NCBI GenBank assembly: GCA_030142905.1
Contig: JASJOG010000019.1
Span: 381,501-445,500 of the forward strand
Source: Heliopora coerulea
Taxonomy: Eukaryota > Cnidaria > Anthozoa > Scleralcyonacea > Helioporidae
Direction of reading: 5' to 3'
DNA: 64,000 nucleotides
Shown here: piece after piece, positions 12,473 to 23,837 of the stretch
Layout of the letters: every line of letters begins with the position of its first letter
Numbering within the stretch: the first letter of the stretch is position 1
Position numbers and translations under genes: made by a program
The notes under the pieces: generated by a model
Told to the model about the DNA's origin: nothing
The model's input: the letters and a program-made list of their open reading frames with translations, nothing else
Databases searched by the model: none

Positions 12473-12831
12473 TTAGGATTGTCTCCTTGGTCTTTCGTAC
12501 TTCTTTCTACTTGTGAATACTTTGGGTTTATGATTCCGTCGGTACTGCGGGCTTTCTTTGTGACCTTGATTTCTTTTTGATATGCTGGGGGTCATGTTTT
12601 TACGCAGAAACGTTCCTTGGCGATGCGTTAAGTTCATGATCCGAATTTTGTGTGTTTCATGAAGACGATCCCTGGCGTTTTTCTTTAAGTTCACCACATT
12701 TAATTTATTTTTCAGCACATTTTTGTCTTTCCACCTTATTGGAAGTTTCACCGTGTCCTTCTTGCTTGCTGGTGATATTCTACCCTTTTTGGATGTCCCA
12801 AGGATTGTGAGAGGTGGGTGTGCGACTGTTG
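12473..12831 (-). other. Gene D exon 7, basic C-terminal exon
   Basis: Starts after a CCTTAG acceptor in phase 1 (residues ATVAHPPL) and encodes about 118 residues dominated by Lys, Arg and Asn, ending RRQS. No Cys and no domain recognised. The open codons before 12831 are the intron's pyrimidine tract plus a microsatellite, so they are not coding. Confidence 0.65.
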
Positions 12832-15800
12832 CTAAGGACAAAAAAGTGAGTGCAATGACGATCATGATCATGATTATGATAACAATGATAATGGAATTAT
12901 GGTGCTTGAAGTGGTGACTGTGGTAGTGGTAGTGGTAGTGATAGTGAGGAAGGTAGTGGCAATTGCAGTAATAGTGGTGGTAGCAGAGGCAATCGAGGTA
13001 CTTTGTGGGAAGTGGAAATACCTTAGATACGCAAGTTTTTGATATTCATATGATAGAACTACTATAATACTTACTGAAAGGAAGTGTAGTTTCTGGTGCA
13101 CCAAACGATAGGCCTTTGATGGAAAAAGTACTATGTAAGGTTTTGATGATGATAAATTATTTAATTGATGTTGTTTTTTTCTGTTCTCCTTTCCTCTTCT
13201 CTTCTCCTTTTCTTTCCCCTCCCTTCCCTTCCATATCCTCTCCTCTTCTCTCCTCTTCTCTTCTCTTCTCTTTGTTCAGGTTTGGCTTTTTTAGTCTTTT
13301 GTATAGTCTTATCCCGTGTTGTGTTTAGTAATTGTCTGTTCTGGCCTGTTCTGGTCTTTCCTTGTCTTCTTAGAATGCTTTAGCCAAGTCTGCTCTAGTC
13401 TGCTCTGGCCTACTGTGGCCTGATTTATTCTGATTTTTCCCGTCCTGGTATGCCCTTGTCTGCTCGGGTCTGGCCTGGCCTGTCCCTCTTTGTCTTGTGT
13501 TCTGTCCTATTTGCTTTGTTGCATTGCGTTGCTCTGCATGCCGCAATGCGATGCTGTGCTTGCTATGTGGTATCATATTGTGCTTTAAAGTATTCCTATA
13601 AAACCGTTATTAATATTCGGTTTTTCTCTTTAAGTCACTTAACCAATGCTTACCTGGACCCCCTTTCTTTGTCTTTGGAGGTACAGCAGGGGGAACTGGG
13701 AGAGTACTTGGGATTGGTGGCTGTACCGGGAGTGGAGCTGGCTGTGGAGGCGGAGGCGGAGGTGGAGGTGGTGGAGGTGGTTTAGGTTTAGGTTTGTTTT
13801 CGTGAATGAACACAGGAATGGGTGGAGGAAGATGCCAATGGTGAGGATGAGGAAGGATGAGATGAGGTGAATGGGGCAAGATTCCACCATGACCAAATCC
13901 TAGTCCTCCGTCACCAAAGCCCACATGCCCCAAGCCACTAAAATGTCTGTATTCCAGGCCGTGGCCCCAACCATGGCCCATGCCTTGACCCCATCCATTT
14001 ACCCATCCAGGACCTGACCCCATCCCCCAAAAGTGTCCCGGTCCGTGTCCACCTCCGAATGGGAAATTAGCCAAATCTTGATGACTATGGTGGAAAACTG
14101 CGGGTGGATCCACATGTCCAGGAGGTAGTCCTAACCCTGAATGAATAAGTCCATTCATTAATGGAGGCTTATCTCTGTCGTCGTGCGGCATCACTGACGA
14201 GTCGATATGTCCAGGTGGAATGAGTAAGCCTCCATAGTGATGCATTGGTGGCATCAACGGAGGAGTGTCATGTGAGTGGTACTGGACCATTGGGGAGTCA
14301 ATGTGTCCAGGAGGTAACAAGGGGGGACCGTGATGATGCAGATAGTCAGGGAGTAAAGGTACAGTGTCACCTTCATACCTCGGAATGACAGAACTGTCAA
14401 TGTGTCCGGGAGGTAACAATGGTGAACCATGAACGAATGTTTCGGGTAAAAGAGGTGGGTGATCATTTGAGTAGTGGGGCACGACACCCGGGTCAATATG
14501 TCCGGGGGCCAGATACGGACTGCCATGCATTCCTTCTGCGATTAAGGGAGGTTGATCGCTTTCGTATTTTGGCACGAAACTAGAGTCTATATGTCCAGGA
14601 GGTAAAAATGGATGGCCATGATGAGGCTTCTCTGGAAATAGCGGTGGAAAGTCGCTTGTGTGTGTTGGTACCACGGGAGCGTCCACGTGACCAGGAGAAA
14701 GATAGGGTCCATGTTCCACCAGCACTTGATGATTCTGATTGGATGTTGGCGCCACGAGGTGGGAATCTATAAATCCAGGATCTGGAAAGACTCCAAACGG
14801 GTGCTGATTGGGCAGTAAAAGAGGATCGCCATGTTCGTGTAGGTGATACGCCCCGGAGTCGAAATGCGTAGGATGTACCCAGTGCGAATAACTTTGGAAT
14901 GGATGATTATTTGGGTGTAAGAGGGGACTCGCCGGCTCATGGAGATGAAAAGCTCCGGAATCAAAATGCGTGGGGAATGCCAAATCGCCGTGGTGTAGAA
15001 AGTTTTCAGATCCATGGATAATGTTTGGAGCTATGTAATGGTCAATACCATGAGCAAGTGACTCCACTCCATGTGCGTGTACTTCGCTCATTGGAATTAC
15101 ATCAGTGTGAGGTGTATACTGTCCTTGATGTAGTCTATGAGCCAGATCATCAATACCATGAAACATTCCGTATGGGGAAATATCTCCGTGAACTTCACTA
15201 TTCATTGGTAAACCAACTGCATGATACGCCGGAGCTTGTACTGGAGCGTGATGTGTGCCACTTTGTGCATACGGAAGACGTGGCATGACATCGATGTGTG
15301 GAATACCATACGACGTAGTAACCACGTGGTTTGCGCCACTGTCGTGGTAAACATGCGGATGGTACGTCATTGTGGGGCCTGGAGTGTAATACGAAGGTCC
15401 GCGCACGAAATGGGTGGTATACCCGGGGTGATGTATTGGCAAAAGGTGAGGTAACGGCGTGTAAGGGTGAGGACCAAGAAACATGGCATCTAATTTCCAG
15501 TTAATTGGCGCAAAACCGTGGGCACGAATACCCGGATATAGAACGTCAAAGCTGTGCCTTAAGGAATGGAAGTCTGTAAAGATGTTGGATGCATGGACTG
15601 GTCCGTGAAGGTTTGGATGAATCGCCGGCATCCCAACCCAACCGTGGTTTTGACCCAGGTTCAGAAATACATTTGCACTATGATCCGGTCCATGGGGCAT
15701 CACAACCAGAGGGTATCCTTGGTGTCCATTCATACTCAGCGGGCTTCCTAGTACTGACCCATGAACTGGACCCATGAGTCTTGGTGCGTTACGCAAGGAA

Positions 15801-17850
15801 GCTTCCCAAAGTGGGCCGTAGGCGTAAGAGGCGTAAGGCAAGGAATTGGCCTTGTTCCACGGTATCCTTGCCCCCGGTGACCAAACCGATCCTGAAAGGG
15901 CTTTCGCTAGCGATGGAGGAGCCAGGAACGCTTGAGGTCCTTTGCCTGAAACCAAACATTACAAATAAAGTAATTCATTCAAAAAGTTTAAAAAGAATTA
16001 GTCATTTTAAGGCAGGCTTTGAAAAATCAGAGAAACAGATATTAGTAATTCAGGAAAACGTTTTGAGACAGTTTATGAGAAACTGGTCTTGAAATTTTTG
16101 GGAAGAAAACAGGCTAATTTTTACAAGAAACCTTAAATAGTTGCTCTGACATCTTCCAAATTTTAACATACACTTGTCAAATATCAAGCTCGATGGTTTT
16201 ATTTTTTACCTCCGGCTGTAACTGGTCCAAGCAGGTTTTGATGAGCTCCTCCAAGTAATCCCCCGGCATTAGGTCCTAACAGCGCTGTTAAGGCTGCAAG
16301 GGCTCCCATGGTGCCACCGAGTACTATCGGAGGTTTGTCCCCACCTCCACCTCCACCTTTGCCGGAAGGTCCTCCTGTTCCAGCTCCGGCTGGACCACCA
16401 GAACCAGCTACACCAGGACCGCCTCCACCAGCTCCACTTGGACTGCCACCAGCTCCTCCGCCTGGTCTCCCACCACCAGGTTTTACTGAAACACCCCCAC
16501 CAGGTCCACCAGCTCCAGTCTGGCCACCACCTGCTCCTCCAGGTGGATTACTGCTCCCACCAGGTCCAGCCTTATTGGCAACTAAAAACGAAAATTTCCA
16601 TTTTAAGATTTATTTGGATCTTTTTATTTGTTTATACAACTAATGTATCATTAGTGTTAAGCATTACTCCATATCGTTTCGATTACTGTATTGAGAGTTG
16701 TTAGGTTACCTATGTGCTCTGCCTTTTTGTTTGCCTATTTTTTTCGTGTGTTCGTTTGTTTGTTCATTTGTTTATTTGTTTGTTTAGTTTTGCTATGTGT
16801 TGTGACGTGCAGTGCTGTGCTTGGTAAATTCTTCTGAACTTCTTTGTGTAGAATTGTCCTCTGTTTTTCTGTGCTTTTGTTCAGTGTGACTTACTGTGCT
16901 TGGGCCGGATGTAGTAAGGCCGGATAGATTATCCAGTGGACAAATCTTTGCGAGTGAACAGCGCTATCCATTCTACCGACAACCAAACTTAAATTTTACT
17001 CACGGAATAGTGTTTTAAGGTGGCTAACTATCGATTAGGTAAATGTAGTTTAAGTTCGATCGTTCAAAGCGTGATTGACGCTGTTCACTTTTTAGGACGA
17101 ATCCATGGGATTAGCTATCTGGACTTCGTACAACTGCCCACCGATTCGCAGTGCAGCGCAGTGAAGTACGCGTATACAGTGAAGTTAGTTCAGCGATGTT
17201 CTGTTCTCTGCTGTGCTATGCTGTGCTATGCTGTGATGTTTTGTATTTTTTATTTTGTGATGTTTTGTATTTTGTGATGTATATTTTGTGATGTATATTT
17301 TGTGATGTATTTTGTGATTGTATATTGTGATATTTTGTATTTTTATTGTATTTTTGTATTTTTTATTTTGTATTTTTTATATGTGTATTTGTTGTGGTAA
17401 GTTACAATATCTTGACCTTCAAAATTCACCGAAATGATACTTTACGCTTTTCCCCCACGACGACTGATTTGTTTGCGATTGTATATTGAACAGTTCTAAT
17501 TGTACCTGATCACCGTACCGTTAGTTCTCACTTTTTAAAAAAAATATCTATTCTCTATTATTTGGTAATTTTTCAAAATGTGCATGCATACGCTTTAAAT
17601 ACCGCTTCTTCCGTCTAACATATCGCCTGTGGAGGAGTTTAGACATTAGCTTAAACAAAACACGTGATGTTATACTGTTTCCTATTCTCTTTTAGTTGCC
17701 ATATAACTGTAGAAACATTGCATGGAAACGGGCACAAAGGCCTTACGGATTGGCAGGTGTCCAAAAGGTGAGTCCACTTAATAATATTCTTTTGATGAGA
17801 GAACCTTTATTCATGTTTTGCTTGAAGAATATTTACTTTATTGTCGCTTT

Positions 17851-17886
<36 letters not shown>

Positions 17887-20800
17887 CGAAGGAAAAATTT
17901 CCTTTTGCCAACTCCCTAAAAATATCAGTGCAATTCGGTTTTGACATAATCTTGTACAAGACCCATCATTACCTCCGGCCAAAGCGGCACCCAGAGGACC
18001 TGCGACGGTTCCCAGGTTTCCCAATGGTGCGCTGATTACATGACTGCTTTTTGGATCTGACGCGATGGCAACTAACTCCGCCATGTTAGCAGCAGGCTGG
18101 GCACCCACTGCGAACATCTCAACACCGTCTTTCTTCAGTGCGTTGGCTGGTCCTACAGGATCGTCATCCGATGGTCCAGCGGTGATGACCGCCAATGCTT
18201 TAGGGGTATTTCCTCCTCTCGCTAAAGGCATCATGGAAGTCTTTGCCATGTCGAGAGCTTGTCCAAGAGTATTCCCAGGGCCCAAATAGCCTGCCTTATC
18301 TATCCCCTTCATGACGTCCCCCTTGTTGCTGTGTGTTTGTGGATCAAAATCCATTTTTGAGAGGGCACCAACCGAGATCATTCCTACACGTGCTTTATCC
18401 TTGCCAATGTCTAAACCTCCGATTGCGCCTTTGGCGACCCCTTTCAACTGACTGAGGCCTCCAATTTTATCAAAATTGGGATCCTTAGAGCCACCCACAA
18501 CTAAACCAACGTCGATGGGCTCTCTGGAAATGCTACCAGCAAGTCCACCACCCACCCCTCCAGTTCCACCACCTACACCACCGCCTGCCCCACCCAGTCC
18601 ACCTGCTTCACCAAGCACTCCAGCTCCTCCTTGTCCTGCTGCTCCAAGCTTACCTCCACCTCCACCAATTGACCCACCTAGGTTTCCAACAGCTCCTCCA
18701 GTGGCTCCTCCCAAGCCTCCAGCCACTCCACCAAGTCCACCAGCTCCTCCAAGTTTACCTCCACCACCACCTACTGAGCCACCTAGACTTCCACCAGATC
18801 CTCCTCCAAGCTTACCTCCAGCTCCACCAACTGGTCCTCCTAAACTTACAGCACCTCCTCCCAGACCACCAGCTCCTCCTCCACCAAGTCCTCCACTTCC
18901 TCCAAGTTTACCACCAGCTCCACCAACTGACGCTCCAAGACGTCCAGCAGCTCCCCCCAGGCTTCCAGCTCCTCCTCCTCCAAGCTTACCTCCAGCTCCA
19001 CTAACTGACCCTCCTAGACTCCCAGCACCTCCTCCCAAACCACCAGCTCCTCCACCAAGTCCTCCACTTCCTCCAAGTTTACCACCAGCTTCACCAACTG
19101 ACGTTCCAAGACGTCCAGCAGCTCCCCCCAGGCTTCCAGCTCCTCCTCCTCCAAGCTTACCTCCAGCTCCACTAACTGACCCTCCTAGACTCCCAGCACC
19201 TCCTCCCAAACCACCAGCTCCTCCACCAAGTCCTCCACTTCCTCCAAGTTTACCACCAGCTCCACCAACTGACGTTCCAAGACGTCCAGCAGCTCCCCCC
19301 AGGCTTCCAGCTCCTCCTCCACCAAGTCCTCCACCAAGTCCTCCACCTCCTCCAAACTTACCTCCAGCTCCACTAACTGACCCTCCTAGACTCCCAGCAC
19401 CTCCTCCCAGACCACCAGCTCCTCCTCCACTAGGTCTTCTCCCTCCTCCAAGCTTACTTTCAGCTGCACCAAGTGACCCTCCTAGATTCCCGCCAGCTCC
19501 TCCCAGGCCTCCAGCCCCTCCTCCACCAAGTCTTCCCCCTCCTCCAAACTTACCACCAGTTCCACCAACTGACGCTCCAAGACGTCCAGCAGCTCCCCCC
19601 AGGCCTCCAGCTCCTCCTCCACCAAGTCCTCCACCTCCTCCAAGCTTACCTCCAGCTCCACCAACTGACACTCCAAGACTCCCAGCACCTCCTCCCAGAC
19701 TACCAGCTCCTCCTCCACTAAGTCTTCCCCCTCCTCCAAGCTTACTTTCAGCTCCACCAAGTGACCCTCCTAGATTCCCACCAGCTCCTCCCAGGCCTCC
19801 AGCCCCTCCACCAAGTCCTCCACCCCCTCCAAATTTACCTTCCGCCCCACCAAGCTTACCTCCAGCTCCACCAGCGGATCCTCCTAAGTTTCCAGCAGCT
19901 CCTCCAAGGCGTCCAGCAGCTCCTCCACCAAGTCTTCCTGCCGCTCCTGCTGCTCCACCGAGTTTACCTGCTGTGCCAGCGGCTCCACCTCCTGAGCCAC
20001 TAAGACTTCCTGCTACTCCACCTGCTGCTCCTGCAAGGCCTTCCGCTCCTGCGCCTCCTGCTCCACCAAGGCCTCCAGTTCCCCCACCTGCTGTGCCACC
20101 AAGGCCTCCTGCTCCTACACCCGCTGCTCCACCAAGGCCTCCAGCTCCTCCACCCGCCGCTACACCAAGGCCTCCTGCTGCTCCTCCAAGGCCTCCAGCT
20201 CCTCCACCCACTACTCCACCAAGACCTCCAGCTCCTCCACCCACTAATCCACCAAGGCTTCCTGCTCCTCCATTCGCTGCACCACCGTGGGCTCCTGCTC
20301 CTCCACTCACTGCACCACCGAGGGTTCCTGCTCCTCCACTCGCCGCTCCACCAAGGGCTCCTGCTCCTCCACTCGCTGCTCCACCAAGGCCTCCAGCTCC
20401 TCCACCTGCTGCTCCACCAAGGCCTCCGGCTGCTCCACCTGTACTTCCACCAAAGCTTCCAGTCGCTCCTCCTACTCCTCCTGTTCCTGCACCTAGACTT
20501 CCAGTTGTTCCTGTTGCCCCTCCACTGGCTAAATCCCCGGCTGCCGCTCCCTCGTTTCCATATACATAACTCCCATTCCCTGCTTCTTGATACGACGCGC
20601 TTGGTCTCCTGTTGTTGTCCAATTGCAATCCGTTATCCAGGTTTGAGTCTGCCACATATTTCACTTTGAAAGAACAAAGAGAGTTACTTCTAGATATTTA
20701 TATATTGGCCTGTAGTCATTGATGGCACCTAATGATATTGTTGTGCTCCTTGGAGCATGCAGGCTGAAGTTCGCAAGCACAGAGAGACAATGCAATGAAA

Positions 20801-23800
20801 CAAACTCAAATAATGGCAACTTTAAAATAAAGATTAAAACCAAGCATTGGACTTTAAGAATAGCCATAGACATAGAAGAATGGTGCAATGATGATGACTG
20901 TTCTTAAAGTACCATGCAGGCCTTTAATCTTCATTTTAAAGTTACACTTCCCACCTGGTCAATCATTGCCAAATAATGAGTTATTAACCTAGTGTGAGGT
21001 CTGAGGTTTTCGTATTGACCGATCGACGAAGGAACGAGGTCTGTGCGAAAAAAACACTTACGGCAAACCCTTTCCCGTAAAAGAAGAAATTTGGTAGTAT
21101 TTTTTGGCTAAATAAACCGTGCACGCACTCATACTTTACTGAGGTTACCTTTACTAAGTGTATACGATAAAGGTCCCGCAACGGATGGCGCATCTTCAAA
21201 AGCAGTCACGAACACGTGGGAGTCCTTTGGGTCCGATGCGACTGCCTCCAACTCACGTCTGTTCACTTCAGGACCAATGCCAACCACGTAAATTTCTACA
21301 CCACTATCCTTCAGGTGTTGAGCAGCTTCTTCTGCTTTGTCGTGCCATATACCAGCCGTAATAAGAATGACAACCTTGGCAATGTTTCCCTCTCGACCAG
21401 TTGGAAGGACGGCCTCGCGAACCATGTCCAATGCCTGTTCCGTTTCTGTTCCCGTTCCGGGGAACTCGGCTTTAAGGAATGCTGATTTCAGAAGGTGTTT
21501 GTCGGAATAATCTTGTAAATCGAACGTCATTTTGGAAAGAGCCCCGTAGGTCACCAAAGCTACTCTTACTCTGTCCCTTTCAATGTCATACTTCTCTGCA
21601 ATACTATCCGCTAATGCCAAGCAAGTCTGATAGTGGCCGGAAATGTCAAAATTCTCATCTTTTGATCCGCCAACAACAAACACCAAGTCCATCTTGCTTT
21701 CGCTTGAAACTGAATAGAGTTAAACAGTGTTAACCGACATTTAACAGATAGTATGATTTGACTAAAAGATTTAACGAAAAGATGATACATCGAAAGGGTC
21801 AGCTTCTAAGGAGAAACACCCATAATAAAGTCGTACATAAGAGATTTAATATAACAATTTTTATTGGTTGCTACACATTTTCATGGAAAATTATTTCAAT
21901 CAACAAGCTGTCCATTGGTCTCCCCTGTAAGATGTCATATGTTATTTTATAAAAGAAATGGTTATACTCCTTAATTTTCAATTAAGTCATGAATGCATTT
22001 AGGAATGCTGGAGCGTACTCAGAACCATCAAGAAACTCTTACGGTTTCGTATTGCTCTTCGAACTATTAAACTTAGTGTTGTTTATATTTGATAGGTATG
22101 GAAATGCACACAGCAACACTTTTCTTTTAATTTTTCATAGCGTGTCCAAAGTAATATGATCAGTGCATTATTTGTGGAAATGCCGCTCAGTTTAAGTCGT
22201 TATCGGCGAGTTGAAAATCTTTTATAACATTCACTATAGCCAAATTGAATGGTTGTTGTTATATAGCTTTAATCTTTTCACCATTTCTATTTAAAAATAG
22301 TTTTCGAAGTGGCATTTAACCCTTTCCGGTTCCATACCCTACTTTAATTTTACTCTGGCTAACGCCAGACGATTTTACTCGTCAAGGGGAGACGTCTCGG
22401 ACAGGAATGGATTATTAAACAACACCAACGAGAAATCTGTTTCCTTTCTCTAAACATAAACGTGGAGGGAAATTATGATGGTACTTTGAAATCTGTTTGT
22501 GAAGACAATGTTTTTTACTATAAGTAAATTCTCTTCGAAGGAGAATAATATTTAGTCATTCTTATAGTTTTGAAGGTATCATCAGCATAAGAGCTTGACG
22601 GCAAACAAAGAACAATATTTAAGTGAACTTCTGTTCGAGATTTCATCATAAATTAATCCCACTTTTCAGGAATGAAAGGTCTACTGCTTTTAGTGTTCAT
22701 TTTTTGCGGGTGGAAACTTAAGCTGCCATCTGTAAAAAAATTGCTGAACAGGTGCTTCTCTGTATGACATGACCAGGAAGGATGAAAACAAATTCTAGAA
22801 AAATCATTCAATTCATTTGTAAAATTTTACTAGATGACAGTATTACCTAATGATATAAAATTCTCTTTTACCTTCATCCCGTTTTGAAGTGGTTAAAGAT
22901 GGATCAATTCCGTGCTTGTTCTGTTTGATAGTGTTTCTAATATTCTCATTAGCGTTATTTCTTTTATTTCTTTTTCCACCGTCTGATATTACCGGGCCTA
23001 CATTTTGTCCCTTATCAATTCGATTGTTTTTCGCTGAGACGCCCTTGAATCTTGGATTTATATTGCCCCCGTAGTTTGAACCCTCCGTTGTTGTACCACT
23101 GTAATTATCATTATCCTTCTCTTCTGTAAAATTGTGGAAGTCATAACGTGGTTGTGCGTTTACCGAAATTTTTCTGCCCAAGTTCGCGATGGGTTTCTCA
23201 AGCGCAATTTCCTGTTCATTACTATTTGCAGCCAGTACGAAAGACGCCTTTTCTGAATTGTACAGAGGGTAGGTTGCTTGCAATTCGTCGTTGTCAAATA
23301 CTTCAAAAGCTTTGCTTCCGCCATTTCCAAACGTTTTCTTCCCTACAAAAGTTCGTTGTAAATCATTGATGTAGTTGTCCTTCAAAATGCTGATTTCAGT
23401 GCTACTACTTCATTTGTGTTGCGCTACGGAGTGACTCCGATGAAGAAGTTAAACATCCAAGAGATTCAGTCATATATAGGTAATGTTAACTAACAAAATT
23501 ATTTTCTGCCGATTACACTTCATCAAAAACTTAGACAAACTTTTGTCCAACCTCTTTTGCTATCGAGTAAAGAACACACAAAACAGACAATCAAGATAAA
23601 ATTTCAAGAGAACCACTAGAATTGACTGAAAAATACATCCTCTGGACAAATGCATTGTAAATTAACATTCAGTTAGAAATCCGTCGGAAGGATAAGTGAT
23701 TAAAGAGACTAGTTTTATAAAACATGCTAATTTCAATACCGTTCGTTCGAGCACCATCATATCCTATGGCATGAATAACCAACAGCAGATATCCCACATA

Positions 23801-23818
23801 TATGATCCGGGAAGTCAT
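12473..23818 (-). CDS. Gene D: giant secreted mosaic protein (VWA, silk-like Gly/Ala, VWA, His/Pro-rich)
   Basis: Seven exons join in frame, every intron in phase 1: 23818..23740 (signal peptide MTSRIIYVGYLLLVIHAIGY), 23342..22872 (polar region with YDFHNF, as in gene A), 21709..21149 (VWA 1), 20663..17973 (Gly/Ala repeats then VWA 2), 16581..16210 (Gly/Pro-rich), 15945..13654 (His/Pro/Gly-rich with PGHID repeats and a poly-Pro end), and 12831..12473 (basic tail ending RRQS and TAA). The product is about 2274 aa with very few Cys. Both VWA domains have GGSKD where DxSxS is expected. The mix resembles silk-like and shell or skeletal matrix proteins in composition, but I know no named protein with this order. 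Structural, extracellular role is inferred. Each junction was checked for donor, acceptor and phase. Confidence 0.8.
12832..13653. other. Intron 6 of gene D with simple-sequence DNA
   Basis: Holds GAT- and GGTAGTG-type repeats (12860-12990), a CT-rich block TCCTCTTCTC (13175-13275) and a degenerate CTGGTCTG block (13320-13560). Short frames here on both strands are artefacts of the repeats. Confidence 0.7.
13175..13560. repeat. CT-rich tract followed by degenerate CTGGYCTG repeats
   Basis: A polypyrimidine block of CTTCTCTC units passes into loosely repeated TCTGGTCTG, CTGCTCTG and CTGGCCTG motifs over about 240 bases. Intronic, in gene D. Confidence 0.8.
13654..15945 (-). other. Gene D exon 6, His/Pro-rich repeat exon
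   Basis: 764 codons, phase 1 at both ends, in one uninterrupted frame. Order along the protein: a Gly/His/Pro/Tyr-rich lead, two THFDSGAxHLHE units (about 14,990 and 14,870), seven PGH(I/V)D units with a period of roughly 33 residues (14,700 to 14,100), a Gly/His/Trp-rich patch with GHGWGHG (about 14,070 to 13,880), and a run of twelve Pro ending in a basic PPKTKKGG. Dense His suggests metal binding or pH-dependent cross-linking (inference). Confidence 0.85.
16210..16581 (-). other. Gene D exon 5, Gly/Pro-rich segment
   Basis: 124 codons, phase 1 at both ends. First two thirds are GPGG, GGAGGG and GGRPGG units; the last third is a more hydrophobic stretch (GALAALTALLGPNAGGLL). No strict Gly-X-Y collagen triplets, so it is not a collagen helix. 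Confidence 0.75.
17225..17390. repeat. TTTTGTGATGTAT tandem repeat
   Basis: Irregular repeats of ATTTTGTGATGT and GTATTTTT units, about 13 bp, in intron 4 of gene D. Confidence 0.8.
17853..17885. repeat. (TA)n microsatellite
   Basis: About 16 TA dinucleotides within intron 4 of gene D, roughly 90 bases after the donor of exon 4. Confidence 0.9.
17973..18525 (-). other. VWA domain 2 of gene D
   Basis: Follows the Gly-rich region in the same exon: PIDVGLVVGGSKDPNF, ARVGMISVGALSKM, NTLGQALDMAKT, ALAVITAGPSDDD, VEMFAVGAQPA, and ends in AALAGG at a phase-1 donor. The metal motif is again GGSKD without the first Asp. Confidence 0.85.
18560..20540 (-). repeat. Gly/Ala-rich silk-like coding repeats in gene D exon 4
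   Basis: About 630 residues built from GGAGGLGGAAGG-like units with scattered Ser, Lys, Val and Arg. The central part contains a higher-order tandem array with a 171-bp (57-codon) period, seen at 18911, 19082 and 19253. The antisense strand is an open Pro-rich frame of about 700 codons, which is a shadow. Such Gly/Ala chains are typical of elastic or silk-like structural proteins. Confidence 0.9.
20664..21148. other. Intron 3 of gene D
   Basis: About 485 bases between VWA 1 and the Gly/Ala exon. AT-rich, nothing recognisable. Confidence 0.55.
21149..21709 (-). other. VWA domain 1 of gene D
   Basis: One exon holds the whole domain: MDLVFVVGGSKDENF, RVRVALVTYGALSKM, GTETEQALDM, VVILITAGIW and VEIYVVGIGP. 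The metal-site Asp is replaced by Gly (GGSKD), and the usual TDG near the fourth strand reads TAG. It closely resembles VWA 2 of the same protein (both have GGSKD, YGALSKM or VGALSKM, and the phrase VASDPKDSHV or IASDPKSSHV), so one arose from the other. Confidence 0.85.
21710..22871. other. Intron 2 of gene D
   Basis: AT-rich intron. Contains at 22318-22440 a dispersed repeat also seen at 52385-52495 on the other strand. No exon found. Confidence 0.55.
22318..22440. repeat. Dispersed repeat, copy 1
   Basis: Segment with GCCAGACGATTTTACTCGTC followed by an AGGGGAGA-type stretch. The reverse complement of 52430-52500 carries nearly the same series (CCGGCTTACGCCAGACGATT, ACTCGTCAAGAGGAGAGG), so this is an interspersed repeat. 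Confidence 0.65.
22872..23342 (-). other. Gene D exon 2, paralogous to gene A exon 2
   Basis: Encodes 157 residues starting GKKTFGNGGSKAF, followed by a GRKISVN..YDFHNFTEEKD segment and an Asn/Gly/Lys-rich stretch ending TSKRDE. Gene A exon 2 shows the same order: GKETLVNDGSESV, then GQKVKVN..YDFHDFEKEEKD. It lies upstream of VWA 1. Confidence 0.75.
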
Positions 23819-23835
23819 ATGACCTCTTCATTCAA

Positions 23836-23837
23836 CC
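23836..23837 (-). other. Acceptor of a spliced 5' leader of gene D
   Basis: TTTCAG acceptor ends at 23837; 18 bases later comes the ATG at 23818. Gene A has the same layout (TCTAG at 2485, ATG at 2466), with the leader bases GTTGRATGAA also conserved. Leader intron is therefore likely in both paralogues. Confidence 0.5.

Larger units (their letters stand above)
16582..17972. other. Intron 4 of gene D
   Basis: Contains TTTG repeats (16737-16800), a TTTTGTGATGTAT array (17225-17390) and a (TA)n run (17854-17884). No exon is supported. Confidence 0.65.

Noticed and set aside
18476..20569. Plus-strand open frame of about 700 codons, extremely Pro-rich
   Set aside because: It is the antisense shadow of the Gly/Ala repeats in gene D exon 4 (GGN antisense gives NCC). 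The minus frame has matching splice sites, phase and a VWA domain.
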